64,000 nucleotides of DNA from Mesorhizobium sp. GbtcB19 (GTDB lineage Bacteria; Pseudomonadota; Alphaproteobacteria; Rhizobiales; Rhizobiaceae): assembly GCF_019091085.1 (NCBI RefSeq), contig NZ_JAGXJY010000003.1:1-64000 (forward strand), written 5' to 3'. How positions within the stretch are numbered: the stretch's first letter is position 1; every line of letters begins with the position of its first letter. Below, one piece after another: positions 36,312 to 46,313 of this stretch. Position numbers and translations under genes: made by a program. The notes under the pieces are model-generated. The model ran no database searches and was not told where the DNA came from. It saw only the letters and a program-made list of their open reading frames with translations.

Positions 36312-37894
36312 CGAAGAGTTTCGTTTGCGCGGTCGATGTCGGCACCGGGAGCGCTCGCGCGGGCATTCTCGACGCACGCGGCAACCTGCTTGGCCGCGCC
36401 GATCATCCGATCGCCATGCATCAGCCCAAGCCCGATCACGCCGAGCATGATTCGGAAGATATCTGGTCGGCAGTGTGCAAGGCCGTGCGGGCAGCCCTCC
36501 AGAAATCCGGCGTCGCCGCCGGCGATATTGCCGGCATCTCTTTCGACGCCACCTGCTCGCTGGTCGCGCGCGACAGGCAGGGCGGCCAGATCAGCGTCTC
36601 GGCCACCGGCGAGAAGCGCTGGGACACGATGGTCTGGCTCGATCATCGCGCCATCGCCGAAGCCGATGAGTGCACGACAAGCGGCCACGCCGTGCTCGAC
36701 TATATCGGTGGGGTGATGTCGCCGGAGATGGAAACGCCGAAGCTGATGTGGCTGAAGCGCCATTTGCCGAAGACCTGGGATGAAGCCGGCTATCTATTCG
36801 ACCTCGCCGATTTCCTGACCTGGAAGGCATCAGGCTCGCTGGCTCGCTCGCAATGCACGCTGACGGCGAAATGGACCTATCTCGCCCATGAAGAGAAAAG
36901 CTGGCGGCGCGATTTCTTCGAGCTCGTCGGCCTCGACGATCTTTTCGAGCATGGCAACCTGCCGGAGAAGGCCAGCCCGGTCGGCACCGATATCGGCCCG
37001 TTGACGGCCGCGGCGGCCGCCGAACTCGGCCTGAGCGAAAAATGCCGGGTGGGCGCCGGCGTCATCGACGCCTATGCGGGCGCGCTCGGCGTCTTGGGCG
37101 GCTTTGCCGGCGACGAGAAGGGTATCAGCCGGCACCTTGCGCTGATTGCCGGCACGTCGTCCTGCGTCATGGCGATGTCGCCCGACCCGCAGCCCTTTGC
37201 CGGCGTCTGGGGCCCTTATTTCGGCGCGGCATTACCGACGCTGTGGCTCTCCGAAGGCGGTCAGTCGGCCACCGGCGCATTGCTCGACCACATCATCCGC
37301 TGGCATGGCGCCGGCGGCGAGCCGGACGCGGCCATGCACATGAAGATCGCCGGGCGTGTCGCCGAGCTGCGCGCCGAGGACGGCGATGCGCTGGCCGCAA
37401 GGTTGCATGTGCTGCCGGATTTCCACGGCAACCGTTCGCCGCTCGCCGATCCGCACGCGGTCGGCGTCATCAGCGGCCTGACGCTCGATTCCTCCTTCGA
37501 CAGCCTGTGCAAGCTCTATTGGCGCACCGCCGTCGGCATCGCGCTCGGCGTGCGTCATGTGCTCGAGGCGCTGAACGAGAACGGCTATCTGATCGACACG
37601 CTGCACGTCACCGGCGGCCACACCAAGAACCCGCTGTTGATGGAGCTCTATGCCGACGCCACCGGCTGCACGGTTGTCGAGCCGCTGGCCGACGAGGCGG
37701 TGCTGCTCGGCACCGGCATGGTGGCGGCGACTGCTGCAGGTCTCTATCGCGACCTCAACGCGGCCTGCGTCGCCATGCAGCAGGGCGGCAGGACGCGCGC
37801 CCCCAACAAGGAAGCCGGCGCCCGCTTCGACCGCGACTACCGCATCTTCCTCGAAATGCACCGCCAGCGGCAGATGCTCGACGCGATCGGATAG
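36308..37894 (+). CDS. FGGY-family carbohydrate kinase (ribulokinase-like)
   Basis: A 528-residue sugar kinase with two ASKHA domains: the N-terminal phosphate motif AVDVGTGSARAGI, adenosine-site GTSSCVMAMS and the C-terminal HVTGGHTKNPLLMELYADATG. The length and sequence fit the D-ribulose/L-ribulose kinase (FGGY) group, so it may phosphorylate the ketose made by the dehydrogenases. The start codon is TTG at 36308, overlapping the previous stop by 4 bp; no ATG or GTG fits the conserved N-terminus. Last gene of the smo operon. Confidence 0.9.
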   Translation: MTKSFVCAVDVGTGSARAGILDARGNLLGRADHPIAMHQPKPDHAEHDSEDIWSAVCKAVRAALQKSGVAAGDIAGISFDATCSLVARDRQGGQISVSATGEKRWDTMVWLDHRAIAEADECTTSGHAVLDYIGGVMSPEMETPKLMWLKRHLPKTWDEAGYLFDLADFLTWKASGSLARSQCTLTAKWTYLAHEEKSWRRDFFELVGLDDLFEHGNLPEKASPVGTDIGPLTAAAAAELGLSEKCRVGAGVIDAYAGALGVLGGFAGDEKGISRHLALIAGTSSCVMAMSPDPQPFAGVWGPYFGAALPTLWLSEGGQSATGALLDHIIRWHGAGGEPDAAMHMKIAGRVAELRAEDGDALAARLHVLPDFHGNRSPLADPHAVGVISGLTLDSSFDSLCKLYWRTAVGIALGVRHVLEALNENGYLIDTLHVTGGHTKNPLLMELYADATGCTVVEPLADEAVLLGTGMVAATAAGLYRDLNAACVAMQQGGRTRAPNKEAGARFDRDYRIFLEMHRQRQMLDAIG

Positions 37895-38254
37895 CTTCCA
37901 TCCCACGCATTTCCGGCTACGCTACGCACACATCCTCTGTGACTGGCGCGACTGATGGACCGAAGGCTTGATTGCCAGGTGGTTCCCCCAATCCGTCGCT
38001 GCTTCGCAGCGCCACCTTTCCCCCCTCCGGAGGGAAAGGAAGGGAGCGAGCGTTGGCGGCAAAAGGCTTGGCGCCCTTCCTCTCCCCCGTCGATCGGGGG
38101 AGAGGTGGCTCGGCGCGAAGCGCCGAGACGGAGTGGGGGTCGACCAGCGCAACACAAGACAATGCATGCGCCAAGCCGTCGTGCACGCTATCGCCAAAGA
38201 CCAGCCGCTTGGAAATATGTACATCCCCCACGCAATTCCGGACGGAGTTGCGCT
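37895..38254. other. Convergent spacer holding a family-B repeat
   Basis: This 360-base spacer lies between the FGGY kinase gene and the reverse-strand ATPase gene. It holds an inverted-repeat element at 37980-38142 and a short GCAATTCCGGACGGAGTTGC palindrome at 38232-38251. No gene is seen. Confidence 0.7.
37980..38142. repeat. Degenerate inverted-repeat element related to family B
   Basis: GGTTCCCCCAATCCGTC with GCTGCTTCGCAGC on the left is matched on the right by GGCTCGGCGCGAAGCGCCGA and GACGGAGTGGGGGTCGACC, with inner CTCTCCCCCGTCGATCGGGGGAGAG hairpin. The arms are more diverged than in the 7373 and 59111 elements. Confidence 0.65.
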
Positions 38255-39340
38255 TTACTGCTTGCGCAGTGACAGACCAGTCGCGGCGTCGAACAGATGA
38301 ATGCTCTCCTCCTCGAAGCTGTAGCGCACCGGCGCGCTCTGCTCCGGGCATTCGCGGGCCGGCACCAGCGCGCTGATCTCCTTGCCGCCCGAGCCGAATG
38401 TCACCAGCGCGTCATTGCCGTGGAACTCGATGAGGTCGGCTGTGCCTTGCAGCAGGTTCGCTGCGCCGGCCTCCACCGTCTTCAGGTCCGGAGGCCGGAT
38501 GCCGAGCACCACACGATCGCCGTGCTCCAGGCGGAAGTCGCCGCCTTCCAGCGATAGCACCGTTCCCGCGCCGGTCAGCGTCCAACCATCGCTCTTTCGG
38601 GCCACCGTGGCGTCGATGAAATTCATGTTCGGCGTGCCGATGAAGCCGGCTACGAACTGGTTGCCGGGCCGCCGATAGATTTCCGCCGGCGAGCCGACCT
38701 GCTCGATCACACCGTCCTTCAGAAGCACGATGCGGTCGGCCAGCGTCATCGCCTCGAGCTGGTCGTGCGTGACATAGACGGTGGTCGTCTTCAGCGACTG
38801 ATGCAGCCTGGCGATTTCGACCCGCATATGGTTGCGCAGCTTGGCGTCGAGATTGGAGAGCGGCTCGTCGAAGAGAAAAACTTTCGGCGTCTTGATCATG
38901 GCGCGCGCGATCGCCACGCGCTGCTGCTGACCGCCGGAAAGCTCGGTCGGCTTGCGGCCAAGATAGGGCTCCAACCCGAGCGTCCGCGAAACCGCCTCGA
39001 CCCGCTTCTTGATCTCGGCCGCCGGCACCTTCTGCCGCTTCAACCCGAAAGCGATGTTGTCGAAGATCGTCATATGCGGATAGAGCGCATAATTCTGGAA
39101 CACCATGGCGATGCCGCGGTCGCCGGGCTCCAGATCGTTCACCACCTTGCCGCCGATCGACACCTCGCCGCCGCTGATGTCCTCCAGGCCGGCCAGCATC
39201 CTGAGCAGCGTGGACTTGCCGCAACCGGACGGGCCGAGGAACACGACGAATTCGTGCTCCTCGATCGAGAGATTGAGATCGCGGATGACGCTCGTGGCGC
39301 CGTAGGCCTTGTCGACATGGGAGCAAACGATCGCGGACAT
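38255..39340 (-). CDS. ABC transporter ATP-binding protein (MalK/UgpC type), second polyol operon
   Basis: A 361-residue carbohydrate-ABC ATPase with Walker [34 protein letters not shown] and THDQ, followed by a ~130-residue TOBE/regulatory domain. Last gene of the reverse-strand operon; its ATG lies 3 bp after the dehydrogenase stop. Compared with SmoK, it is longer at the C-terminus and only moderately similar, so it is a separate system and not a recent duplicate. Confidence 0.92.
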   Translation of the reverse strand: MSAIVCSHVDKAYGATSVIRDLNLSIEEHEFVVFLGPSGCGKSTLLRMLAGLEDISGGEVSIGGKVVNDLEPGDRGIAMVFQNYALYPHMTIFDNIAFGLKRQKVPAAEIKKRVEAVSRTLGLEPYLGRKPTELSGGQQQRVAIARAMIKTPKVFLFDEPLSNLDAKLRNHMRVEIARLHQSLKTTTVYVTHDQLEAMTLADRIVLLKDGVIEQVGSPAEIYRRPGNQFVAGFIGTPNMNFIDATVARKSDGWTLTGAGTVLSLEGGDFRLEHGDRVVLGIRPPDLKTVEAGAANLLQGTADLIEFHGNDALVTFGSGGKEISALVPARECPEQSAPVRYSFEEESIHLFDAATGLSLRKQ

Positions 39341-39343
39341 CCC

Positions 39344-40390
39344 TCACCCCCTCTCGCCGGTGAGTAGGATCTGCAGCTTGACGTCCTCCGGCCTGCCTTG
39401 CGCCGCGCGCTCGAATGCCTTGATGCTTTCGGAGAAATCATAGGTGCCGGTGATCAGCGGCTTGAGGTCGACCTTGCCGGAGGCGATGAGCTGCAAGGCG
39501 CGGTCGAAGATGTTGGCATAGCGGAACACGGTCTCGATGCGCACTTCCTTCGAGATCGCCGCCGGCACGTTGAGCTCGACCGCTTCCACCGGCAGGCCGA
39601 CCAGAACCACCGCGCCACCCGGCCGTACGATGTCGAACAGATTGGCAAAAGCCTTCGGACTGCCGCTCGCCTCGAAGACGATGTCGGCGCCCCAATTGTC
39701 GGTCGCGGCCGCAACGGCATCGGCCAGCGGCCGTTCGCCGATGTTCACGGGCTCGATGCCGGAATATTGCGCGGCGATCTCCAGCTTGGGCGCGGAAAAG
39801 TCCGAGATCAGCACTTTCGAGCAACCGCCGGCCAGTGCGGCCAACGCGATCATGATGCCGATCGGGCCGCAGCCGACCACCACGGCGACATCGCCTGGCA
39901 CGATCCGGGCGCGCGTCGCCGCCTGCATCCCGATGGCGAAGGGTTCCACCATCGCGCCTTCGGCGAAGGAGACATTGTCCGGCAGCTTGTAGGTGAAGGC
40001 GGCGGGGTGGACCGTGTAAGGCGCGAGCACGCCATGCACCGGAGGCGTCGCCCAGAAGCTGACGTCGGGGTCGACATTGTAGATGCCGAGCTTGGCCGCG
40101 CGCGACGAAAGGTTTGGCACACCAGGCTCCATGCAGACGCGGTCACCCACCTTCAGGCTGGTGACACTGGCGCCGACCTCGACGATCGTGCCAGAGGCCT
40201 CGTGGCCGAGCACCATCGGCTGGCGGACAATGTAGCTGCCGATGGCGCCATGGGTGTAATAATGCACGTCACTGCCGCAGACGCCAACCGTGTGGATGGC
40301 GATCCTGACGTCGTCCGGTCCGACGTCTTGCGGCAGCGCGATCTCGCGCAGCGACAGTTCGCCTTTTTTCTCAAGCACCAGTGCTCGCAT
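39344..40390 (-). CDS. Zinc-dependent polyol (xylitol/sorbitol) dehydrogenase
   Basis: A 348-residue medium-chain dehydrogenase. The catalytic zinc ligands appear as [16 protein letters not shown] and the Glu in VEPFAIG, and the NAD domain has GCGPIGIM. The structural-zinc Cys cluster is missing (segment [15 protein letters not shown]), as in several polyol dehydrogenases. Together with the ABC genes a substrate such as xylitol or another sugar alcohol is likely. Start at 40390 was preferred over GTG at 40405 because GAGG stands at a better distance. Confidence 0.88.
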   Translation of the reverse strand: MRALVLEKKGELSLREIALPQDVGPDDVRIAIHTVGVCGSDVHYYTHGAIGSYIVRQPMVLGHEASGTIVEVGASVTSLKVGDRVCMEPGVPNLSSRAAKLGIYNVDPDVSFWATPPVHGVLAPYTVHPAAFTYKLPDNVSFAEGAMVEPFAIGMQAATRARIVPGDVAVVVGCGPIGIMIALAALAGGCSKVLISDFSAPKLEIAAQYSGIEPVNIGERPLADAVAAATDNWGADIVFEASGSPKAFANLFDIVRPGGAVVLVGLPVEAVELNVPAAISKEVRIETVFRYANIFDRALQLIASGKVDLKPLITGTYDFSESIKAFERAAQGRPEDVKLQILLTGERG

Positions 40391-40406
40391 CGGGGTAAGC
40401 CTCACT

Positions 40407-41228
40407 TCAATTTTTCTTTTGCCGGAAAACGGAATTCAGGAAGCCGCTCAAAACGCCGAGGAACAGCAGCGGCGGCAGCGACAGGAGCACCACCGAGGCG
40501 TTCAGAATGCCCCACGGCACGTTCATGCCTTGCTGCGACAGCTCGGATGCCACGATCGGCAGCGTCTTGGCGTTGGAGCTCGACAGCATCAGCGCGATCA
40601 GGAACTCGTTCCAGACCAGCACGAAGCTGAAGGCGATGGCGCCTATGAGCGAGCGCGCCGCGACCGGAAGGGCAATCCGCCAGAACACTGAGTAGGCGCC
40701 GTAGCCGTCGACGAAGGCGGCTTCCTCGATCTCCTTCGGCACGCCCTGGAAGGCCGGGATGGCGAGCCACATGATGACGGAGATGGTGAGCAGCGAGTAG
40801 GTGACGATCAGCGCCGGCAAAGTGTCGTAGAGGCCGACCTGCAGCCAGATCACCATCAGCGGAATGGCCACCGCCACCGGCGGCAGGAAGCGCAGCGACA
40901 AAACGAAGAACTGGATGTCGCCGGCAAAGCGGTTGGGATAGCGCGCCACCGCATAGGCCGCGGGAAGGCCGAGCACGATGCCGATCACGACCGCCGAGCC
41001 GCAGGCGACGACCGAATTGTAGAGCCCGGTCAGCACGCTGTCGCGGCCAAGGATATAGCCGATATTGGCAAGCGTCGGCGTGAAGATCACCTTCGGCACG
41101 CGCGTGATGATGTCGACATTGTTTTTCAGCGCGTTGAGCGCCGTCCACACCAGCGGGAACACCGCCAGGAATCCGGCCAGCGCCAGTGTGGCCTTGGCGA
41201 TCAGGCGGCCCGGTCTTATCGGCTTCAT
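40407..41228 (-). CDS. Carbohydrate ABC transporter permease (MalG type)
   Basis: A 273-residue permease with six hydrophobic helices and EAA loop [25 protein letters not shown]. The ATG at 41228 overlaps the previous gene's stop by 4 bp. An open frame extending to 41948 is not the real start. Second permease of the reverse-strand polyol operon. Confidence 0.9.
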   Translation of the reverse strand: MKPIRPGRLIAKATLALAGFLAVFPLVWTALNALKNNVDIITRVPKVIFTPTLANIGYILGRDSVLTGLYNSVVACGSAVVIGIVLGLPAAYAVARYPNRFAGDIQFFVLSLRFLPPVAVAIPLMVIWLQVGLYDTLPALIVTYSLLTISVIMWLAIPAFQGVPKEIEEAAFVDGYGAYSVFWRIALPVAARSLIGAIAFSFVLVWNEFLIALMLSSSNAKTLPIVASELSQQGMNVPWGILNASVVLLSLPPLLFLGVLSGFLNSVFRQKKN

Positions 41229-42091
41229 GCCTGCACCCGCTTCCAGAGCATGGTGAAGGTGATGACGGTCGCGATCATCATCAGCACCGCCATGGCCGAA
41301 GCGTAGGAGACCTTGCCGGACTCGATGAAGCCCTGCGAAAAGGCGTACATGTCGAGCGTCTCGGTGGCGACGCCCGGGCCGCCGCGCGTCATCACATAGA
41401 TCAGGTCGAAGGAGCGCAGCGACTCGATCATCTTGACGAACATCAGGCTGATCAGCGGCGCCTTCAGCATCGGCAAGGTGACATAGGCGTGGATCTGCCA
41501 GCGCTTGGCGTGGTCGAGGCGCGCCGCCTCGATCGGCTGCGGCGGCAAGGTCTCGAGCAGCTTCAGCACGATGACGGCGAAGAACAGCCCCCATTGCCAG
41601 ACATCGACCGAAGCAACAGCGAACAGCGCCGTCGCGGGCTTGGACAGCGGATCGAAAATCAGTCCGCCGGTGATCAGCCGGTAGGGGTAGGTGGCGATGC
41701 CGTAGAGCGGATGATAGGCGAATTTCCAGACGAAGGCGGCCGAGACGCGCGGCAGCAGCACCGGGATGATGAACAGGAGGCAATAGACATTGCGCATACG
41801 CGGCGAGGCGACCTCGAACATCAAGACGCCGAGACCGATGGCTACCACCATGGTCGCGACCACGGTGACGATCTCCCATTTCACCGAAACCCAGACGGCG
41901 TTGAGGAAGCGGCGGTCGAGGAAGAGATCGGCGAAGTTCGAGAACCACACCCAGGAATAGCCAGGCGAGCTCAGCTCACGATTCTGCAAAGCGATGACGA
42001 TGGCATAAAGCGTCGGCACCATCGACAGCACCAGCAGGATGGCGAGCGTCGGCAAGAGAAAGGTGACGGGCAGGGAAGAGCGGCGGCGCAT
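41225..42091 (-). CDS. Carbohydrate ABC transporter permease (MalF type)
   Basis: A 288-residue permease with six hydrophobic helices and EAA loop PIEAARLDHAKRWQIHAYVTLPML. The start at 42091 gives MRRRSSLPVTFLLPTLAILLVLSMV, a typical positive-inside N-terminus. The gap to the binding-protein gene contains a very strong hairpin (42130-42183). Confidence 0.9.
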   Translation of the reverse strand: MRRRSSLPVTFLLPTLAILLVLSMVPTLYAIVIALQNRELSSPGYSWVWFSNFADLFLDRRFLNAVWVSVKWEIVTVVATMVVAIGLGVLMFEVASPRMRNVYCLLFIIPVLLPRVSAAFVWKFAYHPLYGIATYPYRLITGGLIFDPLSKPATALFAVASVDVWQWGLFFAVIVLKLLETLPPQPIEAARLDHAKRWQIHAYVTLPMLKAPLISLMFVKMIESLRSFDLIYVMTRGGPGVATETLDMYAFSQGFIESGKVSYASAMAVLMMIATVITFTMLWKRVQA

Positions 42092-42129
42092 CGGCCTGTC
42101 CTTGCTTGGTTTGGCTTGCGGACATGAAA

Positions 42130-42183
42130 CCCGCGGCGCCGGTCCTGGCATTCCTTCGAATGCCGTGGACCGCGCGCCGCGGG
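42130..42183 (-). terminator. Strong nested stem-loop between binding-protein and permease genes
   Basis: On the transcribed strand CCCGCGGCGC-GGTCC-GGCATTC pairs with GAATGCC-GGACC-GCGCCGCGGG around a GAAG tetraloop-like centre, giving ~20 bp of stem, with only TTT afterwards. It probably acts as a partial terminator or stabiliser for the upstream message. Confidence 0.75.
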
Positions 42184-42191
42184 CGGGAGGA

Positions 42192-43466
42192 TTACTTCTT
42201 CTTCACCAGTTCGTTGGCATAGGTCTCGAGCTCGTTGAGGCCGCCCTTGATGTCGGTGCGCGTGCCGGTGACCAGCTCTTCCAGGATGATGCCCCAGCGG
42301 TCGCCGAGATCGGGCCAACGCGGATCCTGCCAGAAGTTCACCGCCGTGACCTTGCCGGTTTCGGCCAGCGCCTGGCCGAGATCGGCGCCGTAGATGTCTG
42401 CGAATTCCTTGCTGGAGAGCACGCTGGTGCGGTTCAGTTCGCCGAACTGATGCGCGTCGAGCCGGCGCTTCTCGTTCTCCTTCGACGTCGCCCAGGCGAT
42501 GAACAGGCCGGCGCATTTCTTCGCCGCGTCATCCGCATTGGCTTTGGTGCCGATGGCCAGCCCATGGCCATAGCCGCCGCCTGGCAGCGGCGAGGGCGGC
42601 GGCAGGAAGCCGACCTTGCCCACCACTTGCGAGGTCTTCGGGTCCACCGACATGCCGGACAGCGGCGTCGATTCGACGAGGATGGCGACCTGGCCGGAGA
42701 GGAAGGCGCCGGTCGATTCATCCCAGCTGCCCGTCTGCGTGCCGGGCGCGGAGTCCTTGAACAGTTTCAGATAGGTTTCCGTCGCCTTGACGGCGGCGTC
42801 CGAATTGAAAGCCGGCTTGTCGCCGTCGAACCACTTGCCGCCATAGGCCTTGAAGAACGGCATCCAGCGCCAGACATTGGCGCCCGAGCCGCGCGCGCCG
42901 CGCAGCGCGATGCCATACATGCCCTTGTCGGCATTGGTCAGCTTCGGCACGTCGGCGATCAGCTCGTCCAGCGTCTTCGGCGGCTGGATGCCGGCGGCTC
43001 CCAGCACGTCCTTGCGATAGACCATCAGGTCGCCGCCGCCGGTCAGCGGCGCGAACCACACCTTGCCGTCATAGGTGGCAACCTTCTGGCGGCCCGGATC
43101 GAAATCGGCGAAGTCATAGTCAGCCGGATAATAATCGGTCAGCGGCGCGATCCAGCCCGAGGAGGCGAACAGCGCGACGTTGGCCTCGTCGACATAGTAG
43201 ACATTGTAGTTGCCGACGGTGGAGGCGTCGGCGCGCGACTTGGCGCGGCGGTCGTTCTCGTTGAGGTAGTCGATCTGGAACGACGCGCCGGAGAGTTTTT
43301 TGAACTCGTCCTTGGAGTCCTCCAGAAGCGTCAGGCCGTCGCGCGGCTGCGCCAGCACCTTGACCGGCGCCGAGCAGACCGGCGCCTGGGCAAGTGCTGC
43401 GGTTGATACGGATGCGGTAAGCACGAACGCTGCGCCGAGGCTGGCAGCGAGCCGATTTGAATTCAT
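42192..43466 (-). CDS. Carbohydrate ABC transporter substrate-binding protein
   Basis: A 424-residue periplasmic protein with signal peptide MNSNRLAASLGAAFVLTASVSTAALA and a family-1 solute-binding fold (LMVYRKDVLGAAGIQPPKTLDELI, AILVESTPLSGM). The ligand is not certain; the adjacent dehydrogenase suggests a sugar alcohol. GGAGGAG lies upstream of the ATG at 43466. First ABC gene in the operon, after the AraC regulator gene on the same strand. Confidence 0.9.
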   Translation of the reverse strand: MNSNRLAASLGAAFVLTASVSTAALAQAPVCSAPVKVLAQPRDGLTLLEDSKDEFKKLSGASFQIDYLNENDRRAKSRADASTVGNYNVYYVDEANVALFASSGWIAPLTDYYPADYDFADFDPGRQKVATYDGKVWFAPLTGGGDLMVYRKDVLGAAGIQPPKTLDELIADVPKLTNADKGMYGIALRGARGSGANVWRWMPFFKAYGGKWFDGDKPAFNSDAAVKATETYLKLFKDSAPGTQTGSWDESTGAFLSGQVAILVESTPLSGMSVDPKTSQVVGKVGFLPPPSPLPGGGYGHGLAIGTKANADDAAKKCAGLFIAWATSKENEKRRLDAHQFGELNRTSVLSSKEFADIYGADLGQALAETGKVTAVNFWQDPRWPDLGDRWGIILEELVTGTRTDIKGGLNELETYANELVKKK

Positions 43467-43624
43467 TGGTTTTTCTCCTCCAGGAACACTCGCGGAAGCG
43501 GCAGATCCTTGGGCTAAGCGACCCTCACCGTCGCCTTGTGACCTGTCACCCGTCGCCAAAATGAGCAGTCGGGAAGAGCGAGACTAGAAGCCCCGTTGCA
43601 CCAGACCTGTACTTTTATGCATTG

Positions 43625-43645
43625 TGCAGCGCAAAAGGCGCTGCA
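43625..43645 (-). promoter_or_regulatory. Inverted repeat between AraC gene and its ABC operon
   Basis: TGCAGCGC-N5-GCGCTGCA forms a perfect 8-bp dyad about 160 bp before the binding-protein start. It could end the regulator transcript or serve as an operator; no T-run is seen on the transcribed strand. Confidence 0.4.
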
Positions 43646-43706
43646 GGCAGAGTCTGCTCGTCACACGAGTATCAGTGCCGTTTGGAGAACCTGCAGTCGG
43701 CCTTGA

Positions 43707-44624
43707 TCAAGCTCGCAGCGTCAGCCGCTGCCGCGACAGCTTGCGATAGGATGACGGCGTCATCTTGTGCTTGCGCAGGAAGGCGCGGTTGAAGTTCGAG
43801 ATGTTCATGTAGCCGACCTGGAAGCAGATATCGGTGATCGGAATCTCGGTATCGGCGAGCAGCTTGCAGGCCTGCCACAGTCTCAGCTTGGCGACATGGT
43901 CGCTGAAGGAGTTGCCGGTGTTCTTCTGGAAGAAGCGGGAGAACGTGCTTTCGCTCATGCCGGCCAATTGAGCCACCTCCGGCAGCTTCAGATCCTCGGC
44001 GAAATGCTGGAACAGATAGGTCAGCGAGCGCTGGATGATGTCGAGCGACTCGGCGTCGAGAAGCGGCGAAAAGTCCGGCGACGACAAAAGCGCGTATTCG
44101 TCGGTGGTGGCCAAGAGGTCCAGCAGTTCGAGGAACAGCCGGAACCTCGCCAGCCCATGCACCTCGCCCATTCGCTCCATCAGCTCGGCGCCGTCGAGCG
44201 CGGTCTGGCCATGGAAGACCATGCCGCGCAGCGAGCGTTCCAGAAATGGCTCCAACTCGCGCAATTCCGGCAGCAGCCCCGACGAGCCGCGCAGCCTTTC
44301 TGGATCGAACTGCAGCACGATATCGCGGCCCTCGATCAATTCGCCCGGCTGCACCGCCGTCACCCAGTCATGTGGCAGCCCGCCGCCGACGATGGTCAGG
44401 TAGCCCGGCCCGAACTCGCCGATATGGTCGCCGACCAGCACGACGCCGGAGGATTTGCGCAACAGATGGATCTCGTATTCGGGGTGAAAATTCCAGACAT
44501 TGCGCTCCCATGGATAATCGTCCAGCCGCCACAGGAAGCTGTCGCTCGCCTCGGTCACGATGTGCTCGAAAGCGGGCACCGTGCGCGGGATCGCGGCCGT
44601 GTTCTTTCTGCGCCTGAACGGCAT
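43707..44624 (-). CDS. AraC-family transcriptional regulator
   Basis: A 305-residue regulator with an N-terminal cupin-like effector domain (WNFHPEYEIHLLRKSSGVVLVGDHIGEF) and a C-terminal double helix-turn-helix (residues ~205-300; LPEVAQLAGMSESTFSRFFQKNTGNSFSDHV and ITDICFQVGYMNISNFNRAF). GGGAGGA is upstream of the ATG at 44624. Position just upstream of, and on the same strand as, the second polyol ABC operon makes it the likely activator. Confidence 0.92.
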   Translation of the reverse strand: MPFRRRKNTAAIPRTVPAFEHIVTEASDSFLWRLDDYPWERNVWNFHPEYEIHLLRKSSGVVLVGDHIGEFGPGYLTIVGGGLPHDWVTAVQPGELIEGRDIVLQFDPERLRGSSGLLPELRELEPFLERSLRGMVFHGQTALDGAELMERMGEVHGLARFRLFLELLDLLATTDEYALLSSPDFSPLLDAESLDIIQRSLTYLFQHFAEDLKLPEVAQLAGMSESTFSRFFQKNTGNSFSDHVAKLRLWQACKLLADTEIPITDICFQVGYMNISNFNRAFLRKHKMTPSSYRKLSRQRLTLRA

Positions 44625-44870
44625 GCATTTCCTCCCGACATGGCGCGCCGGCTGCGCATGCCCGGGGGCATCCGTAGCAGCCCGCGGCCGGCAAATGAAA
44701 GAGGCGTCGCGGAATCCGGGCTCCACCTGGATCAATCGCTAGCCCGGCCTTCTCCCTTGCCAACATGTCGCTTTTCGTCCACAAGGCGACGCAAACGGCG
44801 CCATTTTGTGCCGTTTGTGTGCGGCTTCCGGCCTTCTTTGCCGACGCGCCGTGCCCTGAAGAGCGGAACA

Positions 44871-46274
44871 ATGTCTGCGATCGAAACCGGCGCGCTTGCG
44901 CCGGAAAACCTTTGGCGTCAGGAGATCAGGGCGACGGTGGCGCTTGCCTGGCCGATGGTGCTGACCAATCTCGGCCAGACCGCGATGACCGCGACCGACG
45001 TCATGATGATGGGGCGCCTGGGCGCCGATACGCTGGCCGCCGGCGCGCTCGGCGCCAACCTCTATTTCATGCCGCTGATCTTCGGCCTCGGCCTGATGCT
45101 GGCGACCTCGCCGATGATGGCGACCGAGCTCGGCCGCCGCCGCCATTCGGTGCGCGACCTGCGCCGCACCGTGCGGCAGGGCCTGTGGCTGGCGATCCTG
45201 ATCTCGATCCCGATCTGGTTGTTCCTCTGGCATGGCGAAGAGGTGCTTTCGGCCATGGGCCAGAAGCCGGAGCTCGCGCATGAGGCCGGCATCTATCTGC
45301 ACTGGCTGCAATGGGCGGTGCTGCCCTTCTATGGCTATATCGTTCTGCGCTCCTTCATCTCGGCGCTGGAGCGGCCGGGCTGGGCGCTGATCATCGTTTT
45401 CGTCGCGGTGGCCTGTAACGCCTTTTTCAACTGGGTGTTCATGTTCGGCAATCTCGGCGTCCGTCCGATGGGCATTGCCGGCTCGGGCCTCGCCACCTCT
45501 TTGTCCAGCACGCTGATGTTCGTCGGCCTGGCGGCGGTGGTGATGCTCGAAAAGAAATTCCGCCGCTACCGCCTGTTCGGCCGCTTCTGGCGTTCCGATT
45601 GGCCGCGCTTCCGTGGCCTGCTTCGGCTTGGCCTGCCGATCGCCGGCATCCTCGCCTTCGAGGTGACGATCTTCAACGCGGCGGCCTTGCTGATGGGGCT
45701 GATCGATGCGGATTCGCTGGCCGCCCACGCCATCGCCATCCAGATCGCCTCGATCTCCTTCATGGTGCCGCTCGGCCTCAACCAGGCGGTCACCGTGCGC
45801 GTCGGCCTGGCGCATGGCGCCGGCAATCCGGAAGGCGTCTCGCGCGCCGGCTGGACCAGCTTCGTCATCGGCGTCTCCTTCATGGCGCTGATGGGGTTGG
45901 TGATGATCCTTTGGCCGCATGTGCTGATCAGCGCCTTCATCGACCTTGCCGATCCGGCCAATGCCAGGGTGATCACGCTCGCCGTTTCCTTCCTGGTGTT
46001 TGCGGCGCTGTTCCAGATCTTCGACGGCGCTCAGGCGGTGGCCGCCGGTATGCTGCGCGGCCTGCACGACACCAAGGTGCCGATGATCTATGCCGCGATC
46101 GGCTATTGGGGCGTCGGCCTGCCGCTTGGCGTGCTGCTCGCCTTCCATTTCGGCCTGAACGGCGTCGGCATCTGGATTGGCCTCGCCACAGGGCTGGCCG
46201 TGGTGGCCGCATTGCTGCTGGCGCGATGGCTCCGGCGCGACCGGATCGCGCCGGCGCTGTCCTTCGGCCATTGA
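44871..46274 (+). CDS. MATE-family multidrug efflux transporter (NorM-like)
   Basis: A 467-residue inner-membrane antiporter with about twelve hydrophobic helices and two-fold internal similarity, typical of MATE proteins that expel cationic drugs in exchange for Na+ or H+. Family marks include ALAWPMVLTNLGQTAMTATDVMMMGRLG at the start and ALFQIFDGAQAVAAGMLRGLHDTKVPM near residue 380. The ATG at 44871 is chosen; the open frame far to the left is read-through of a neighbouring shadow. It is divergent from the AraC gene. Confidence 0.92.
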   Translation: MSAIETGALAPENLWRQEIRATVALAWPMVLTNLGQTAMTATDVMMMGRLGADTLAAGALGANLYFMPLIFGLGLMLATSPMMATELGRRRHSVRDLRRTVRQGLWLAILISIPIWLFLWHGEEVLSAMGQKPELAHEAGIYLHWLQWAVLPFYGYIVLRSFISALERPGWALIIVFVAVACNAFFNWVFMFGNLGVRPMGIAGSGLATSLSSTLMFVGLAAVVMLEKKFRRYRLFGRFWRSDWPRFRGLLRLGLPIAGILAFEVTIFNAAALLMGLIDADSLAAHAIAIQIASISFMVPLGLNQAVTVRVGLAHGAGNPEGVSRAGWTSFVIGVSFMALMGLVMILWPHVLISAFIDLADPANARVITLAVSFLVFAALFQIFDGAQAVAAGMLRGLHDTKVPMIYAAIGYWGVGLPLGVLLAFHFGLNGVGIWIGLATGLAVVAALLLARWLRRDRIAPALSFGH

Positions 46275-46313
46275 AAAAACCGTCGGTCCACCTGCGGTTC
46301 TTTTCCGCTGCGC

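Noticed and set aside
44739..46271. Open frame of 510 codons on the minus strand opposite the MATE gene
   Set aside because: Polar, low-complexity translation with no start signal; the plus-strand MATE protein has convincing membrane helices.
46278..46304. Hairpin AACCG-N12-CGGTT followed by TTTT between the convergent MATE and permease genes
   Set aside because: Only 5 bp of stem with a large loop; too weak to call a terminator.
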